From Betaproteobacteria bacterium (GTDB lineage Bacteria > Pseudomonadota > Gammaproteobacteria > Burkholderiales > SG8-41): DNA of 59,960 nt. Each line of letters starts with the position of its first letter. Positions within the stretch are counted from its first letter, which is position 1. The notes under the pieces were generated by a model. The model did not search any database, was not told where the DNA came from, and was given only the letters and a program-made list of their open reading frames with translations. Both the position numbers and the translations under genes were made by a program. Of the stretch, positions 31,441 to 40,111 are shown in pieces. The stretch is from positions 1 through 59,960 of the forward strand of contig JANYDY010000083.1 in NCBI GenBank assembly GCA_025363435.1, given 5' to 3'.

Positions 31441-33030
31441 TTAGTAGCCGACGGCCTGGCCGTCAGTGCGGCGTTCCGATGCGGCGAGATAACCGTCTTC
31501 CATTTTGTAAATCAACTGTGCGCGGCCGAAGTCGGTGCTCCAGCGGTCGGCCTGCACGAGATTGTGGCCGCGGCGTTTGAGTTCATCGACTACATCGGCG
31601 TTGATGCCGTGTTCGATGCCGACGCTGAGACCGTTATCGATGCGCCAGCGCGGCGCATCGGCGGCAGCCTGCGGATTCTGTTCGTAGTCGGTAAAGCGCA
31701 CTATCACCTGCGAGTGGCCCTGTGCCTGCATTGAGCCGCCCATCAAGCCGTAACTCATCACCGGCTTGCCGTCTTTGGTGACGAAGGCGGGGATGATGGT
31801 CTGGAAAGGCCGCTTGCCTGGCGCCACGACGTTGGCGTGACCGGGCTTCAAGCTGAAACCGTAACCGCGGTTCTGCAGGCTGATGCCGGTGCCATCGACT
31901 ACGCAGCCGGAACCGAAGCCGGCAAAATTCGATTGAATGTACGAGACCATCATGCCCGAGGCATCGGCGGCGGTCAGATACACGGTGCCGCCGGTCGGCG
32001 GTGTGCCGAATTGCGGGTCCTGCGCTTTTTTCATGTCGATCAGTTTGGCGCGGTCTTTCAAATAAGCCTTGTCGAGCATCTGCGACGGTTTCACCCGCAT
32101 GGTTTTCGGATCCGACACGTATTCGTAGATATCGGCGAAGGCGAGCTTCATCGCTTCGATCTGCACGTGCAGACTGTCGGCGGAATCGACCGGCAGCGCG
32201 CGCATGTCGAAGTTGTCGAGTATGCCGAGCGAAACCAGCGCGCCTATGCCCTGGCCGTTGGGCGGCAGTTCGTGCAGCGTGTAGCCGCGGTAATCCTGCG
32301 CCAGCGGCTCGACCCAGTCGAGCGTATGCGCGGCGAGATCGGCGATAGTCATCGCGCCGCCGTTTTGTTTGGCATGCGCGGCGATTTTTTCAGCGAGTTC
32401 GCCGCGGTAAAAAGCTTCGCCTTTGCTCTCGGCAATTTTGCGCAATGTTGCAGCTTGATCGGGAAATACAAATTTTTCGCCGGGCAGCGGCGCGCGGCCG
32501 TTCGGCATGAAGGCGGCGGCAAAGCCCGGTTGCGATTTAAGTTCCGGCACCTGGTTTTTCCACAGCCGCGCGATGGTCGGCGTGACCATATAGCCGCCGG
32601 CCGCATATTCGATTGCCGGCTCGAACAAATCGGCGAACGGCAGCTTGCCGTATTGCGTCGACATTTCTACCCACGCTGAGACGCAACCCGGTACCGTGAC
32701 GGCGTCCCAGCCGCGCATCGGCATGGCGCTCTTGCCTTTGAAGCGGTCGGGCGTCCATGCGGCGGGCGAACGTCCTGAGGCATTGAGGCCGCGCAGTTTA
32801 TTGCCGTCCCACAAAATGGCGAAAGCATCGGAACCGATGCCGTTGCTGGTCGGTTCCAAGACGGTCAAGGCAATTGCGGTGGCGAGTATTGCATCGACTG
32901 CGCTGCCGCCTTTGAGCAGCATGCGCAGGCCTGCTTGCGCGGCGAGCGGTTGCGAAGTCGCGACGCAATTGCGCGCGAGGATGGGCATGCGTTGCGACGG
33001 GTAGGGGAAATCCCAGCTGAATGAGGTCAT
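31441..33030 (-). CDS. gamma-glutamyltransferase-family Ntn hydrolase (1)
   Basis: A 529-residue GGT-family protein without signal peptide. The self-cleavage and nucleophile threonine is Thr349 in TPPTGGTVYLTAADASG, followed by SYIQSNFAGFGSG and, later, GLMGGSMQAQGHSQVI. The N-terminal part has GGSAVDAILATAIALTVLEP as usual. Many GGT-like enzymes of this branch are cytosolic hydrolases of gamma-glutamyl or cephalosporin-type amides. It lies 58 bp after a Bug receptor gene on the same strand; a second GGT-family gene is divergent to that receptor. Confidence 0.92.
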   Translation of the reverse strand: MTSFSWDFPYPSQRMPILARNCVATSQPLAAQAGLRMLLKGGSAVDAILATAIALTVLEPTSNGIGSDAFAILWDGNKLRGLNASGRSPAAWTPDRFKGKSAMPMRGWDAVTVPGCVSAWVEMSTQYGKLPFADLFEPAIEYAAGGYMVTPTIARLWKNQVPELKSQPGFAAAFMPNGRAPLPGEKFVFPDQAATLRKIAESKGEAFYRGELAEKIAAHAKQNGGAMTIADLAAHTLDWVEPLAQDYRGYTLHELPPNGQGIGALVSLGILDNFDMRALPVDSADSLHVQIEAMKLAFADIYEYVSDPKTMRVKPSQMLDKAYLKDRAKLIDMKKAQDPQFGTPPTGGTVYLTAADASGMMVSYIQSNFAGFGSGCVVDGTGISLQNRGYGFSLKPGHANVVAPGKRPFQTIIPAFVTKDGKPVMSYGLMGGSMQAQGHSQVIVRFTDYEQNPQAAADAPRWRIDNGLSVGIEHGINADVVDELKRRGHNLVQADRWSTDFGRAQLIYKMEDGYLAASERRTDGQAVGY

Positions 33031-33088
33031 GAATTAATTTGCGTGCATCGTAAAGGGAGGCGTGATGATACACCACGCATGCGAGGCG

Positions 33089-34072
33089 CTATTTAGCCAG
33101 TCCGATTTCAGAAAGCACACTTTTAAATTCGGCGTGTTGCGCCGCAAAGTACTTGGCAAGCTCGCGGCTGCCCATGAAGTGCGCTACCGCACCGGTCTCA
33201 GCCATCTCGCGTTTCCATTCGTCGGTTTGCGTGAAGCGCGACAGCCGCTCTTCCCAGTAAGCGACCTGTTCGGCGCTAAGACCGCGCGGGCCGATCACCG
33301 GCCGCCAGTTGGCGACGACGACATCGAAACCGAGTTCCTTCCACGTCGGCACGTTCGCCAGCGGGCCTTCGAGCCGGCGCGGTGCTGCTACGGCGAGCAT
33401 GCGCAGCGCGCCGTTCTGCACCTGCGGCGCGGCAGTGGCGGCGGGTGTGGCGACTACGCTGACGTGGCCGCCCATCAGTGCAGTAGTCGATTCGCCGCCG
33501 GAACCGAAGACCACGATTTTCAGTTTTTTGGCGTCACCGCCGGCGCGTTTGGTCAACAGCGCAAGCGTGATGTGATTGGTATTACCGGCGCTGGTGGCAA
33601 TGCCGGCGGCAATTGCGCCGGCGTCATTTTTTAACAATGTAGCGAGATCGCGCCCGTCTTTCAGCGATGAATCGGTTTTGACGGCGATACCGATATATTC
33701 GTCGCACAGCAGCGCAATCGGCGTGAAGGCATCCCAGTTGTTGGGACTCTTGCCGTTAATGTGATTGGTGAGTATCGAGGTCGCGGTAATCTCGAAGTAG
33801 TGCGCATCGCCTTGATGCTGATTGAGATAGGCCTGCACCAGCATGCCGCCGCCGCCCGGTTTGTTGATCACCGAGGCGGTGGTTTCGATCAGCTGTTTTT
33901 CCGTCAACACGCGCTGCAGCAGCCGCGCCGTGCGGTCGATGCCGCCGCCGGGGCTGACGCCAACCAGAATTTCGACCGGCTTGACCGGCTTCCACGCAGT
34001 TTGTGCGAGTGCGGGGGTGCCGCAAAACAGCGCAAGTGCAATGCCAAACCAGCGGAGTTGCGATTGAGACAT
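33089..34072 (-). CDS. Bug-family solute receptor
   Basis: A 327-residue periplasmic receptor with a signal peptide ending ALAQ (residue 24). It belongs to a more divergent Bug branch: KPVEILVGVSPGGGIDRTAR replaces the usual IVPFPPGG motif and NKPGGGGMLVQAYLNQHQGD follows. The receptor at 51213 shares this branch's traits (HAGD/HQGDAHY, ILTNHI). No TctA/TctB is adjacent. It heads a run with GGT 1, osmC-like and chlorite dismutase genes and is divergent from GGT 2, so a gamma-glutamyl or related amide is a possible ligand (inference). Confidence 0.92.
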   Translation of the reverse strand: MSQSQLRWFGIALALFCGTPALAQTAWKPVKPVEILVGVSPGGGIDRTARLLQRVLTEKQLIETTASVINKPGGGGMLVQAYLNQHQGDAHYFEITATSILTNHINGKSPNNWDAFTPIALLCDEYIGIAVKTDSSLKDGRDLATLLKNDAGAIAAGIATSAGNTNHITLALLTKRAGGDAKKLKIVVFGSGGESTTALMGGHVSVVATPAATAAPQVQNGALRMLAVAAPRRLEGPLANVPTWKELGFDVVVANWRPVIGPRGLSAEQVAYWEERLSRFTQTDEWKREMAETGAVAHFMGSRELAKYFAAQHAEFKSVLSEIGLAK

Positions 34073-34164
34073 GGTGCCGCCATTGTAGCGGATGCCGCCC
34101 CGGCTGTTCGCGGCTACAATGTTCGTTTTACGATCGTGCGCATGCGCAACACCTGAGGTGAAAG

Positions 34165-35916
34165 ATGAAACTCGAAGACCCGACCCGCATCAGACCTGCG
34201 CCCTCCAACCGCCCGACCATCATGGGCACGCGCCACGTGATCGCCGCTGGGCATTACTTGGCCGCGCATGCGGGTTTTGAAATTCTCGAGGCCGGCGGCA
34301 ACGCCATCGACGCCGGTGTGGCGGCCGGTATCGCGATCGGTGTGTTGCAAACCGACAAGGTGAATTTCGGCGGTGTCGCACCGATGATTATTTACGTGGC
34401 AAAGACGCGTGAGATTCATTGTATCGACGGCCTCGGCGTGTGGCCGCAAATGATGACGCCGGATTATTTTCAGAAGAACCACGGCAGCAAAATTCCGCCG
34501 GGTATTTTGCGCAGCGTGGTGCCGGCAGCGCCGGACGCGTGGATTACTGCGCTCGAACGTTTCGGCACCATGACCTTTGCCGAGGTTGCATCGGCAGCCA
34601 TTCGATTCGCGCGCCACGGCTTTCCGATGTATCCGCTGATGTCGCAATTCATTACCGATAACCGTTCGTCGTACGAGCGCTGGCCGTCGAACAAAAAAGT
34701 GTTTCTGCCGAAAGGGCAGCCGCCGCAACCCGGCGACGTGTTCATTCAAACCGAGCTTGCGAATACGCTGCAATATCTGGCGGACGTGGAAAAAGCCAGC
34801 AAGCGCAAGGGCCGTAGTGCGGCACTGCGCGCGGCGCGCGATGCGTTTTACAAGGGCGACGTTGCCGCCACCATCGTCAAGTTCCATCAGAAGAACGGCG
34901 GCTTTATGCGCATGGAAGACTTCGCCGACTACAGCATCAAGTTCGAGCCGACGGTGAAGGCGCGCTTTAATGGCATCGACGTGCACGCCTGCGGCCCGTG
35001 GTCGCAGGGGCCGGTGCTGCCGATGGCGCTGAATATTCTGAAAGGCGTCGATCTGAAAAGCCTCGGCCACAACTCGCCGCAGTACATCCATTTGATCACC
35101 GAAGCGCTGAAGCTGGCCTTCGCAGATCGCCACCATCATTTCGGCGATCCGGATTTCGTCAAGGTGCCGATCAAGGGCCTGATGTCGGACGCTTATGCGA
35201 ACCACCGTCGCGGATTAATCAAAGACAATCGCGCCTGGCCGGAAATGCCGCCACCCGGCGATCCGGCAAAATTGACGGAACTTGAACCACGCTGGATCCC
35301 GAAACCGCAATCCGAAGAAGCGCCGGGCCCGGGCGATACGAGCTATCTGTGTTGTGTCGATCGTCACGGCAATGCGATGTCGGCAACACCTTCGGATGGT
35401 TCGAACAATTCAACCCTGATACCAGGCGTCGGCATTCTGTGTTCGGGCCGCGGCACGCAATCGTGGTCGGACCCGACGCATCCGAGTTCGGTGGCGCCGG
35501 GCAAACGCCCGCGGCTGACGCCGAGCCCCGCACTTGCTTTCAAAAACGGCAAAGTGCATATGCCCTTTGGCACGCCCGGCGGCGACGTGCAGCCGCAGGC
35601 GATGCTGCAGGTGTTTCTCAACGTCAACGTCTTTGGCATGGACGCGCAGACGGCAATCGAGGCGCCGCGTGTCGCCAATTACAGCTATCCCGGTTCGTTC
35701 GAACCGCACGAATATTTCCCCGGCCGTCTATATCTCGAATCGCGTATTCCGAAAGCAACCGGCGACGCGCTGGCGAAAATCGGCCACCAGGTTTACTGGT
35801 GGGACGACTGGACGTGGCTGGCCGGTGCGCCGTGCACCATTGTTGTCGATCACAAAACCGGCGTGCGGCATGGCGGCGCTGATCCGCGACGGCCTGCCTA
35901 TGCGCTGGGATGGTAG
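34165..35916 (+). CDS. gamma-glutamyltransferase-family Ntn hydrolase (2)
   Basis: A 583-residue GGT-family protein without signal peptide. The likely nucleophile is Thr392 in PGPGDTSYLCCVDRHGNAMS; the motif FGTPGGDVQPQAMLQVFLNV marks the small subunit, and LEAGGNAIDAGVAAGIAIGV the N-terminal region. It differs from GGT 1 by an insert around 180-220 and poor overall similarity, so the two are not recent duplicates. It is divergent from the Bug receptor gene with a 92-bp gap that must hold both promoters. Confidence 0.92.
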   Translation: MKLEDPTRIRPAPSNRPTIMGTRHVIAAGHYLAAHAGFEILEAGGNAIDAGVAAGIAIGVLQTDKVNFGGVAPMIIYVAKTREIHCIDGLGVWPQMMTPDYFQKNHGSKIPPGILRSVVPAAPDAWITALERFGTMTFAEVASAAIRFARHGFPMYPLMSQFITDNRSSYERWPSNKKVFLPKGQPPQPGDVFIQTELANTLQYLADVEKASKRKGRSAALRAARDAFYKGDVAATIVKFHQKNGGFMRMEDFADYSIKFEPTVKARFNGIDVHACGPWSQGPVLPMALNILKGVDLKSLGHNSPQYIHLITEALKLAFADRHHHFGDPDFVKVPIKGLMSDAYANHRRGLIKDNRAWPEMPPPGDPAKLTELEPRWIPKPQSEEAPGPGDTSYLCCVDRHGNAMSATPSDGSNNSTLIPGVGILCSGRGTQSWSDPTHPSSVAPGKRPRLTPSPALAFKNGKVHMPFGTPGGDVQPQAMLQVFLNVNVFGMDAQTAIEAPRVANYSYPGSFEPHEYFPGRLYLESRIPKATGDALAKIGHQVYWWDDWTWLAGAPCTIVVDHKTGVRHGGADPRRPAYALGW

Positions 35917-35935
35917 TCGAGGCGCTGGGGATGCC

Positions 35936-36576
35936 ATGAGTTACGGGCGCATTATTGCGGTATCGGGATTTTTTTGACTTTGATCGCGGGATGTTCGGCG
36001 CCCGGCAAGATTCATATTGAGAATATAAAGGTTCTCGGTACAGAAAATTTTTCGCTGATCGATGCGCGAACCATGTCGCAGATTGCTGGGGACAATCGCT
36101 CTACCGACGTGAGTGAGTGGATCGAGTATGGGGACGATCAACTGACGCCGCCGCGAATGTCAATACTACGCGCGTCCATTGAAAATGCGTTGGGGAACCG
36201 GGTTGCAGGAAAAACGATTTCGGTCAAAAAGTACTCCGTTTAGATTAATCGTTATAAACCCGGTAGTCAGGGCTTGGCTTATGTTCCGTCAGTCGGGACT
36301 TTTCTGGGCGACGTAATCGTTGGTGTGTTCGGGGGTGCCATTCGTAGCGGGTTGGCGAATGCAAAGACTGATCGAACCGTAGCCTGCGAAATTGAGATAT
36401 CTCTGGACGGCGTTGAAATTGAATCCAGAGTTACAGAGTCGGTATCCGGTTCAGCGGTAAACGAACGTTTGCAGGGCGTTGTTGTGGGTGCCGTCAATGT
36501 TATTGTCGAAAAAATTGCAAAGTCCCTGGACGCAAAAATATCAACGTCACCGACAGAGCCGGAAAATCCAAAGTGA
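35936..36576 (+). pseudogene. disrupted lipoprotein gene (frameshift at T7 and in-frame TAG)
   Basis: ATG at 35936 opens MSYGRIIAVSGFF and stops at TGA after a run of seven T (35969-35975). A one-base shift in that run continues into LTLIAGCSAPGKIHIE, which together make a complete lipoprotein signal peptide with lipobox IAGC. The shifted frame runs to a TAG at 36241-36243 and then stays open (INRYKPGSQGLAYVPSVGTF and on) to 36576. About 213 residues would result if both lesions were bypassed. The second part has a Gly-rich hydrophobic helix. No domain was recognised. The region is markedly AT-richer than its neighbours. Confidence 0.6.
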
Positions 36577-37175
36577 GTAGCGGGCGGTGGTTGGCTTTTC
36601 TGATTGCAATCCTGTTTTTTAACGCGCCAACGTTCGGACAGGGACGGCTTGTTCCGGTCACAGATCCGGATACCGCACTTCAATTCAATGGTTTTCGTAT
36701 CAAACCGCCGTCTGGAAAAAACTGGTTTATTGGTGGGCGTGATGATAGAAACGTTTTCTTTGGGAAACGGGTTGATTCACGTACGCACTCGTTTGTTGCA
36801 GCAGCGTTTTCCCGGGAATTAGAGGTTGCCTCGAGCAATGCGACAGAATTCTTCGAATTTGCGCGAAAAATCAAGTTGACTGGAATGGATCCACAGAGGC
36901 AAACGATGGTTGGTCAGGAGTTCGTTGAGGTAAATTCGCCTGCACCGGAGTGTCTGCGTTACAGGATCAAAGTGGCGGATCGTGGCGCACCGAACGCAAA
37001 AGGGGAGTCTTTAATGCTCGAGATTTCCGGAAATATATGTCTGCATCCAAATAGTCGGAAGCATTTTGTTGATGTCAATTATTCGGAACGCGGAGGGCCG
37101 CAGCCGTCGAGTATGCAATTGCGTGAAGAGGGCGAAGCATTCCTGCGGAGCCTGCTGTTCACTCAGATAAATTGA
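36573..37175 (+). CDS. exported protein of unknown function in AT-rich islet
   Basis: A 200-residue protein starting at GTG, which overlaps the preceding stop (GTGA). It has a signal peptide (RWLAFLIAILFFNAPTFGQ, cleavage after GQ near residue 24). The mature domain is mixed alpha/beta with ALQFNGFRIKPPSGKNWFIG near its start and two cysteines (in PECLRYRI and GNICLHP) that may pair. No family was recognised. Base composition near 48 % GC contrasts with over 60 % around it, a sign of foreign origin shared with the disrupted lipoprotein gene. Confidence 0.72.
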   Translation: MSSGRWLAFLIAILFFNAPTFGQGRLVPVTDPDTALQFNGFRIKPPSGKNWFIGGRDDRNVFFGKRVDSRTHSFVAAAFSRELEVASSNATEFFEFARKIKLTGMDPQRQTMVGQEFVEVNSPAPECLRYRIKVADRGAPNAKGESLMLEISGNICLHPNSRKHFVDVNYSERGGPQPSSMQLREEGEAFLRSLLFTQIN

Positions 37176-37211
37176 TTTTTGGGATTTTTCGAGATTGAGC
37201 TCGTAATAAGC

Positions 37212-37937
37212 GTGAGCAAGCGACGAAATTTCGTGCGCCGGAGTTTGGGTGCGTGCACGCTGCTATTGTTTGCCGTGCCGCACGGGGCGATAGCGGCGGC
37301 GACCATCGCGATCGATGTCGGGCACTATCTTGAAGCGCCGGGGGCTATCAGCGCGCGCGGCCGGCCCGAGTTTGAATTTAACCGCGACCTCGCGCAGGAA
37401 ATCGATGCACAGTTGCAAGCACGCGATCGCAGCACACAGCTGATCGGTGCAACCGGCAACATGAATTCGCTGGCGGCGCGTCCGCATCTGGCCGCCGGCG
37501 CCGGGTTGTTTTTATCGGTGCATCACGATTCGATGCAGGAGTTTCTGCTCTCGACCTGGACCTATGAAGGCGTCGAACGCCGTTACGGCGACCGCTTCGA
37601 TGGTTTTTCATTGTTTGTCTCGCACGAGAACCCGGGCTGGCGCAAAGGCCTGCGCTGCGCGTCGGCAATCGGCGCCGAACTGATCAAAGCCGGCTTCAAG
37701 CCTTCGCTGTATCACGCGGACAAAAAAGTCGGCGAAAACCGGCCGTTTGCGGATAAACGCAACGGCGTGCATTATTTCGACCGGCTGGCGGTGTTGCGCA
37801 ATGCGCGCATGCCGGCTTTGCTGTTCGAGGCCGGCGTGATTGTCAATCGCGAAGAGGAAAAGCGCATGGCGGACCCGGAAGTGCGCAAGCGGATTGCCGC
37901 AGCTGTTGTGAACGGGATAGAGGAGTGCATGCCATGA
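37212..37937 (+). CDS. exported N-acetylmuramoyl-L-alanine amidase (Amidase_3)
   Basis: A 241-residue zinc amidase that cleaves the bond between N-acetylmuramic acid and the stem peptide. With the GTG start at 37212 the protein has a signal peptide (VRRSLGACTLLLFAVPHGAIA). Zinc-site residues are visible as IAIDVGH (His38), the Glu in RPEFEFNRDLAQEI, the His in FLSVHHDSMQ and the catalytic Glu in LLFEAGVIVNREEE. There is no AMIN or SPOR domain. The longer frame to a TTG at 37179 precedes the signal peptide. Its stop overlaps the next Bug receptor start (ATGA). Confidence 0.87.
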   Translation: MSKRRNFVRRSLGACTLLLFAVPHGAIAAATIAIDVGHYLEAPGAISARGRPEFEFNRDLAQEIDAQLQARDRSTQLIGATGNMNSLAARPHLAAGAGLFLSVHHDSMQEFLLSTWTYEGVERRYGDRFDGFSLFVSHENPGWRKGLRCASAIGAELIKAGFKPSLYHADKKVGENRPFADKRNGVHYFDRLAVLRNARMPALLFEAGVIVNREEEKRMADPEVRKRIAAAVVNGIEECMP

Positions 37938-38899
37938 AATGGAAATCCGCTTTGGTCTTTGCGGCTGTATTGATCGCGTTGCCGTTCGCCGCTGCTGCGC
38001 AGACTTATCCGGCGAAGACTGTACGTTTCATCGTGCCTTATACGCCGGGCGGCGCCGCCGACATTCTGGCGCGCGCGGTCGGCGCCAAGCTGACCGAGAC
38101 ATGGGGGCAATCGGTGGTGGTGGAAAACCGCGCCGGCGCCGGCACCAATCTCGGCAGCGAGATTGCCGCGAAGTCGGCGCCCGACGGCTATGTGCTGTTC
38201 ATGCCGACGATCGCGAACGCGATCAATCCGACGCTTTATCCGAAACTGAATTACGACCCGGTCAAGGATTTTTCCTATGTGACGAATATCGCCAAGGTGC
38301 CGGGCATCGTGGTGGTACACCCGAGCGTGCCGGCAAAAAACATCAAGGAGTTGATCGCGCTCGCGAAGTTGCATCCGAACCAGTTGCGCCACGGCTCGAC
38401 CGGCATCGGCAGCCCGCACCATCTGGCCGGCGAGTTGTTCAAGACCATGGCGGGCGTGAAAATGATACACGTCCCGTACAAGGGCGCATCGGGGGCGCTG
38501 GTCGACAATGTCGCCGGGCATATCGAAGTTTATTTCGGCGCGATGGTGTCGGTGATCCCGCATGTGAAAAGCGGCCGGCTGCGCCCGCTTGGCGTCACCA
38601 GCCTCAAACGCACCGCCGCCGTGCCGGACGTGCCGACGCTGGATGAACAGGGGCTCAAGGGTTTTGAGACCGGTTCGTGGTTCGGTATGGCAGCGCCGGC
38701 GGGTACGCCGCGCGAGATCATCAGCAAACTGCACGCCGACGTCGTGCGCATTATCAAGCTGCCGGAAGTGACCGAGCGCATTGCCTCTGAAGGCGCCGAT
38801 TTTGTCGGCAACACGCCGGAGGAATTCGGTACTTTTGTCAAAGACGAGATCGTCAAGTGGGGCAAGGTCGTGAAAATGTCAGGCGCAAAAGTAGATTGA
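37934..38899 (+). CDS. Bug-family solute receptor
   Basis: A 321-residue canonical Bug receptor. Signal peptide ends AAAQ (residue 22); then TYPAKTVRFIVPYTPGGAAD, VENRAGAGTNLGSEIAAKSA, MIHVPYKGASGALVDNVAG and a C-terminus KWGKVVKMSGAKVD almost identical in pattern to the partial receptor at the window start. Its ATG overlaps the amidase stop, which is unexpected functionally and suggests shared transcription. No transporter partner is adjacent; the next gene but for 125 bp is another Bug receptor. Confidence 0.94.
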   Translation: MKWKSALVFAAVLIALPFAAAAQTYPAKTVRFIVPYTPGGAADILARAVGAKLTETWGQSVVVENRAGAGTNLGSEIAAKSAPDGYVLFMPTIANAINPTLYPKLNYDPVKDFSYVTNIAKVPGIVVVHPSVPAKNIKELIALAKLHPNQLRHGSTGIGSPHHLAGELFKTMAGVKMIHVPYKGASGALVDNVAGHIEVYFGAMVSVIPHVKSGRLRPLGVTSLKRTAAVPDVPTLDEQGLKGFETGSWFGMAAPAGTPREIISKLHADVVRIIKLPEVTERIASEGADFVGNTPEEFGTFVKDEIVKWGKVVKMSGAKVD

Positions 38900-38950
38900 A
38901 GTAGGAATCGGGAGTCAGGATTTTGAAACGAGGACTGAGTTATTTTTGTG

Positions 38951-38975
38951 ACGCAGGCGCCTCGCCTGCGCGAAG
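38951..38975 (+). repeat. 25-bp dispersed palindromic repeat, copy 1
   Basis: GACGCAGGCGCCTCGCCTGC plus five bases (to 38975) contains the palindrome GCAGGCG-CCT-CGCCTGC. All 25 bases recur exactly, in reverse orientation, at 46111-46135. It lies in the 125-bp gap between two Bug receptor genes. Confidence 0.85.
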
Positions 38976-38999
38976 CGCCGTGCCAATTTGAATCGCGTG

Positions 39000-39016
39000 C
39001 AGGCGGGGCGCCTGCG
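39000..39016. repeat. related palindrome GCAGGCG-GGG-CGCCTGC
   Basis: It has the same 7-bp arms as the element 29 bases upstream but a different 3-base loop, so the two form a paired (BIME-like) repeat just before the next Bug receptor gene. Confidence 0.75.
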
Positions 39017-39024
39017 CCACAACA

Positions 39025-40005
39025 GTGAAGACGCTTTTCATGAACAATACCGTCATTGCCTTATTTTCCTCTGCAATTATGAGTTTTACCGCGTCTGCCG
39101 CAGCACAAATCTATCCGACCAAACCAGTCCGCCTGATTGTCGGTTTCCCGCCCGGCGGCGCCGCCGATATTCTCGGCCGCGTTGCTGCGCAGCAGATGTC
39201 GCTGGCGTTGCACGAGCAGGTAGTGGTCGATAACCGCGGCGGCGCCGGCGGGCTGGTGGCAACAGAAATTACCGCGCACGCGGCGGCCGACGGTTACACG
39301 CTGCTGTTTACCTCGATTCCGCATGTGATCAATCCGCATCTGTATCGCAAGGTTGGCTACGACGCGATCAAGGACTTCGATGCGGTGCTTCAGTTTGTCT
39401 CAGTGCCTTTGCTGCTGGCTTCCAATGTCAGTTTTGCGCCGCGCACGGTGCAGGAACTTGTCGCGCTGGCGAAGTCGCGTCCGGGGCAGATCAATTACGC
39501 CTCGGCCGGGGCCGGCTCGTCGAGCCATCTGGCGATGGAGTTGTTCAAATCAATAGCGGGTGTGGATATGAACCACATTCCATACAAAGGCACCGGCCCA
39601 TTAATGACCGACCTGATTGCCGGGCAGGTGAGTGTGACGATTGCGAGTGCGGTGCCGCTGATCCCGCAGGTGCGCGCCGGGAAGCTGCGCGGCCTCGCGG
39701 TGACCGGCAACAAACGCGCCGGCGCGCTGCCTGATCTGCCGACCATCGCTGAGACCGGTGTCGCCGGTTATGAAGTGATCAACTGGTTCGGCGTCGTCGC
39801 ACCTGCCGGTACGCCGAAAACAATTACCGCGCGCATCAATGACGATCTGAACAAGGCGCTGGCAACGCGTGCGTTGATCGACAGCCTGCATGCGCAGGGC
39901 GCCGACCCGGCGGGCGGCAGTGCCGCGGAATTCGCAGCGATGATACGTCGCGATTACGCAAAGTGGCAAAAGGTCGTCAAGGACTCGGGCGCGCGCGTCG
40001 ATTGA
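39025..40005 (+). CDS. Bug-family solute receptor
   Basis: A 326-residue canonical Bug receptor with a signal peptide ending SAAAQ (residue 28). Motifs are IYPTKPVRLIVGFPPGGAAD, VDNRGGAGGLVATEI, DMNHIPYKGTGPLMTDLIAG and KVVKDSGARVD. The GTG at 39025 and the ATG at 39040 both give plausible signal peptides; the longer is kept because it supplies the basic N-region. It is tandem to the receptor at 37934 but not a recent copy. It converges with an exported hydrolase gene across two palindromic repeats. Confidence 0.93.
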   Translation: MKTLFMNNTVIALFSSAIMSFTASAAAQIYPTKPVRLIVGFPPGGAADILGRVAAQQMSLALHEQVVVDNRGGAGGLVATEITAHAAADGYTLLFTSIPHVINPHLYRKVGYDAIKDFDAVLQFVSVPLLLASNVSFAPRTVQELVALAKSRPGQINYASAGAGSSSHLAMELFKSIAGVDMNHIPYKGTGPLMTDLIAGQVSVTIASAVPLIPQVRAGKLRGLAVTGNKRAGALPDLPTIAETGVAGYEVINWFGVVAPAGTPKTITARINDDLNKALATRALIDSLHAQGADPAGGSAAEFAAMIRRDYAKWQKVVKDSGARVD

Positions 40006-40017
40006 GTGCTGTGGCAG

Positions 40018-40043
40018 GTCGGAAAAGCGAAGCGCCTTCCGAC
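40018..40043. repeat. palindromic repeat with AGCG-AGCG loop
   Basis: GTCGGAA and TTCCGAC form a 7-bp stem around AAGCGAAGCGCC. It lies 13 bp after a Bug receptor stop, between convergent genes, and shares its loop type with the element at 7527. Confidence 0.7.
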
Positions 40044-40075
40044 GAATGTTTACGGTGAATTTCTCGCCCGCATCT

Positions 40076-40101
40076 GGCGGATGACGCTGCGCTTATCCGC
40101 C
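40076..40101. repeat. palindromic repeat with AGCGCAGCG loop (reverse orientation)
   Basis: GGCGGAT and ATCCGCC form a 7-bp stem around a 12-nt loop whose complement reads AAGCGCAGCGTC. It is adjacent to the preceding element and 10 bp from the stop of the converging gene, so the pair may act as a transcript end for both strands. Confidence 0.7.
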
Positions 40102-40111
40102 CTGCGAACGG

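Noticed and set aside
31837-32679. 280-codon plus-strand frame inside the GGT 1 gene
   Set aside because: Antisense to a gene with an intact nucleophile motif; His/Arg-rich composition typical of complementary frames.
34114-35205. 363-codon minus-strand frame inside GGT 2
   Set aside because: Shadow of the GGT 2 gene; no family similarity.
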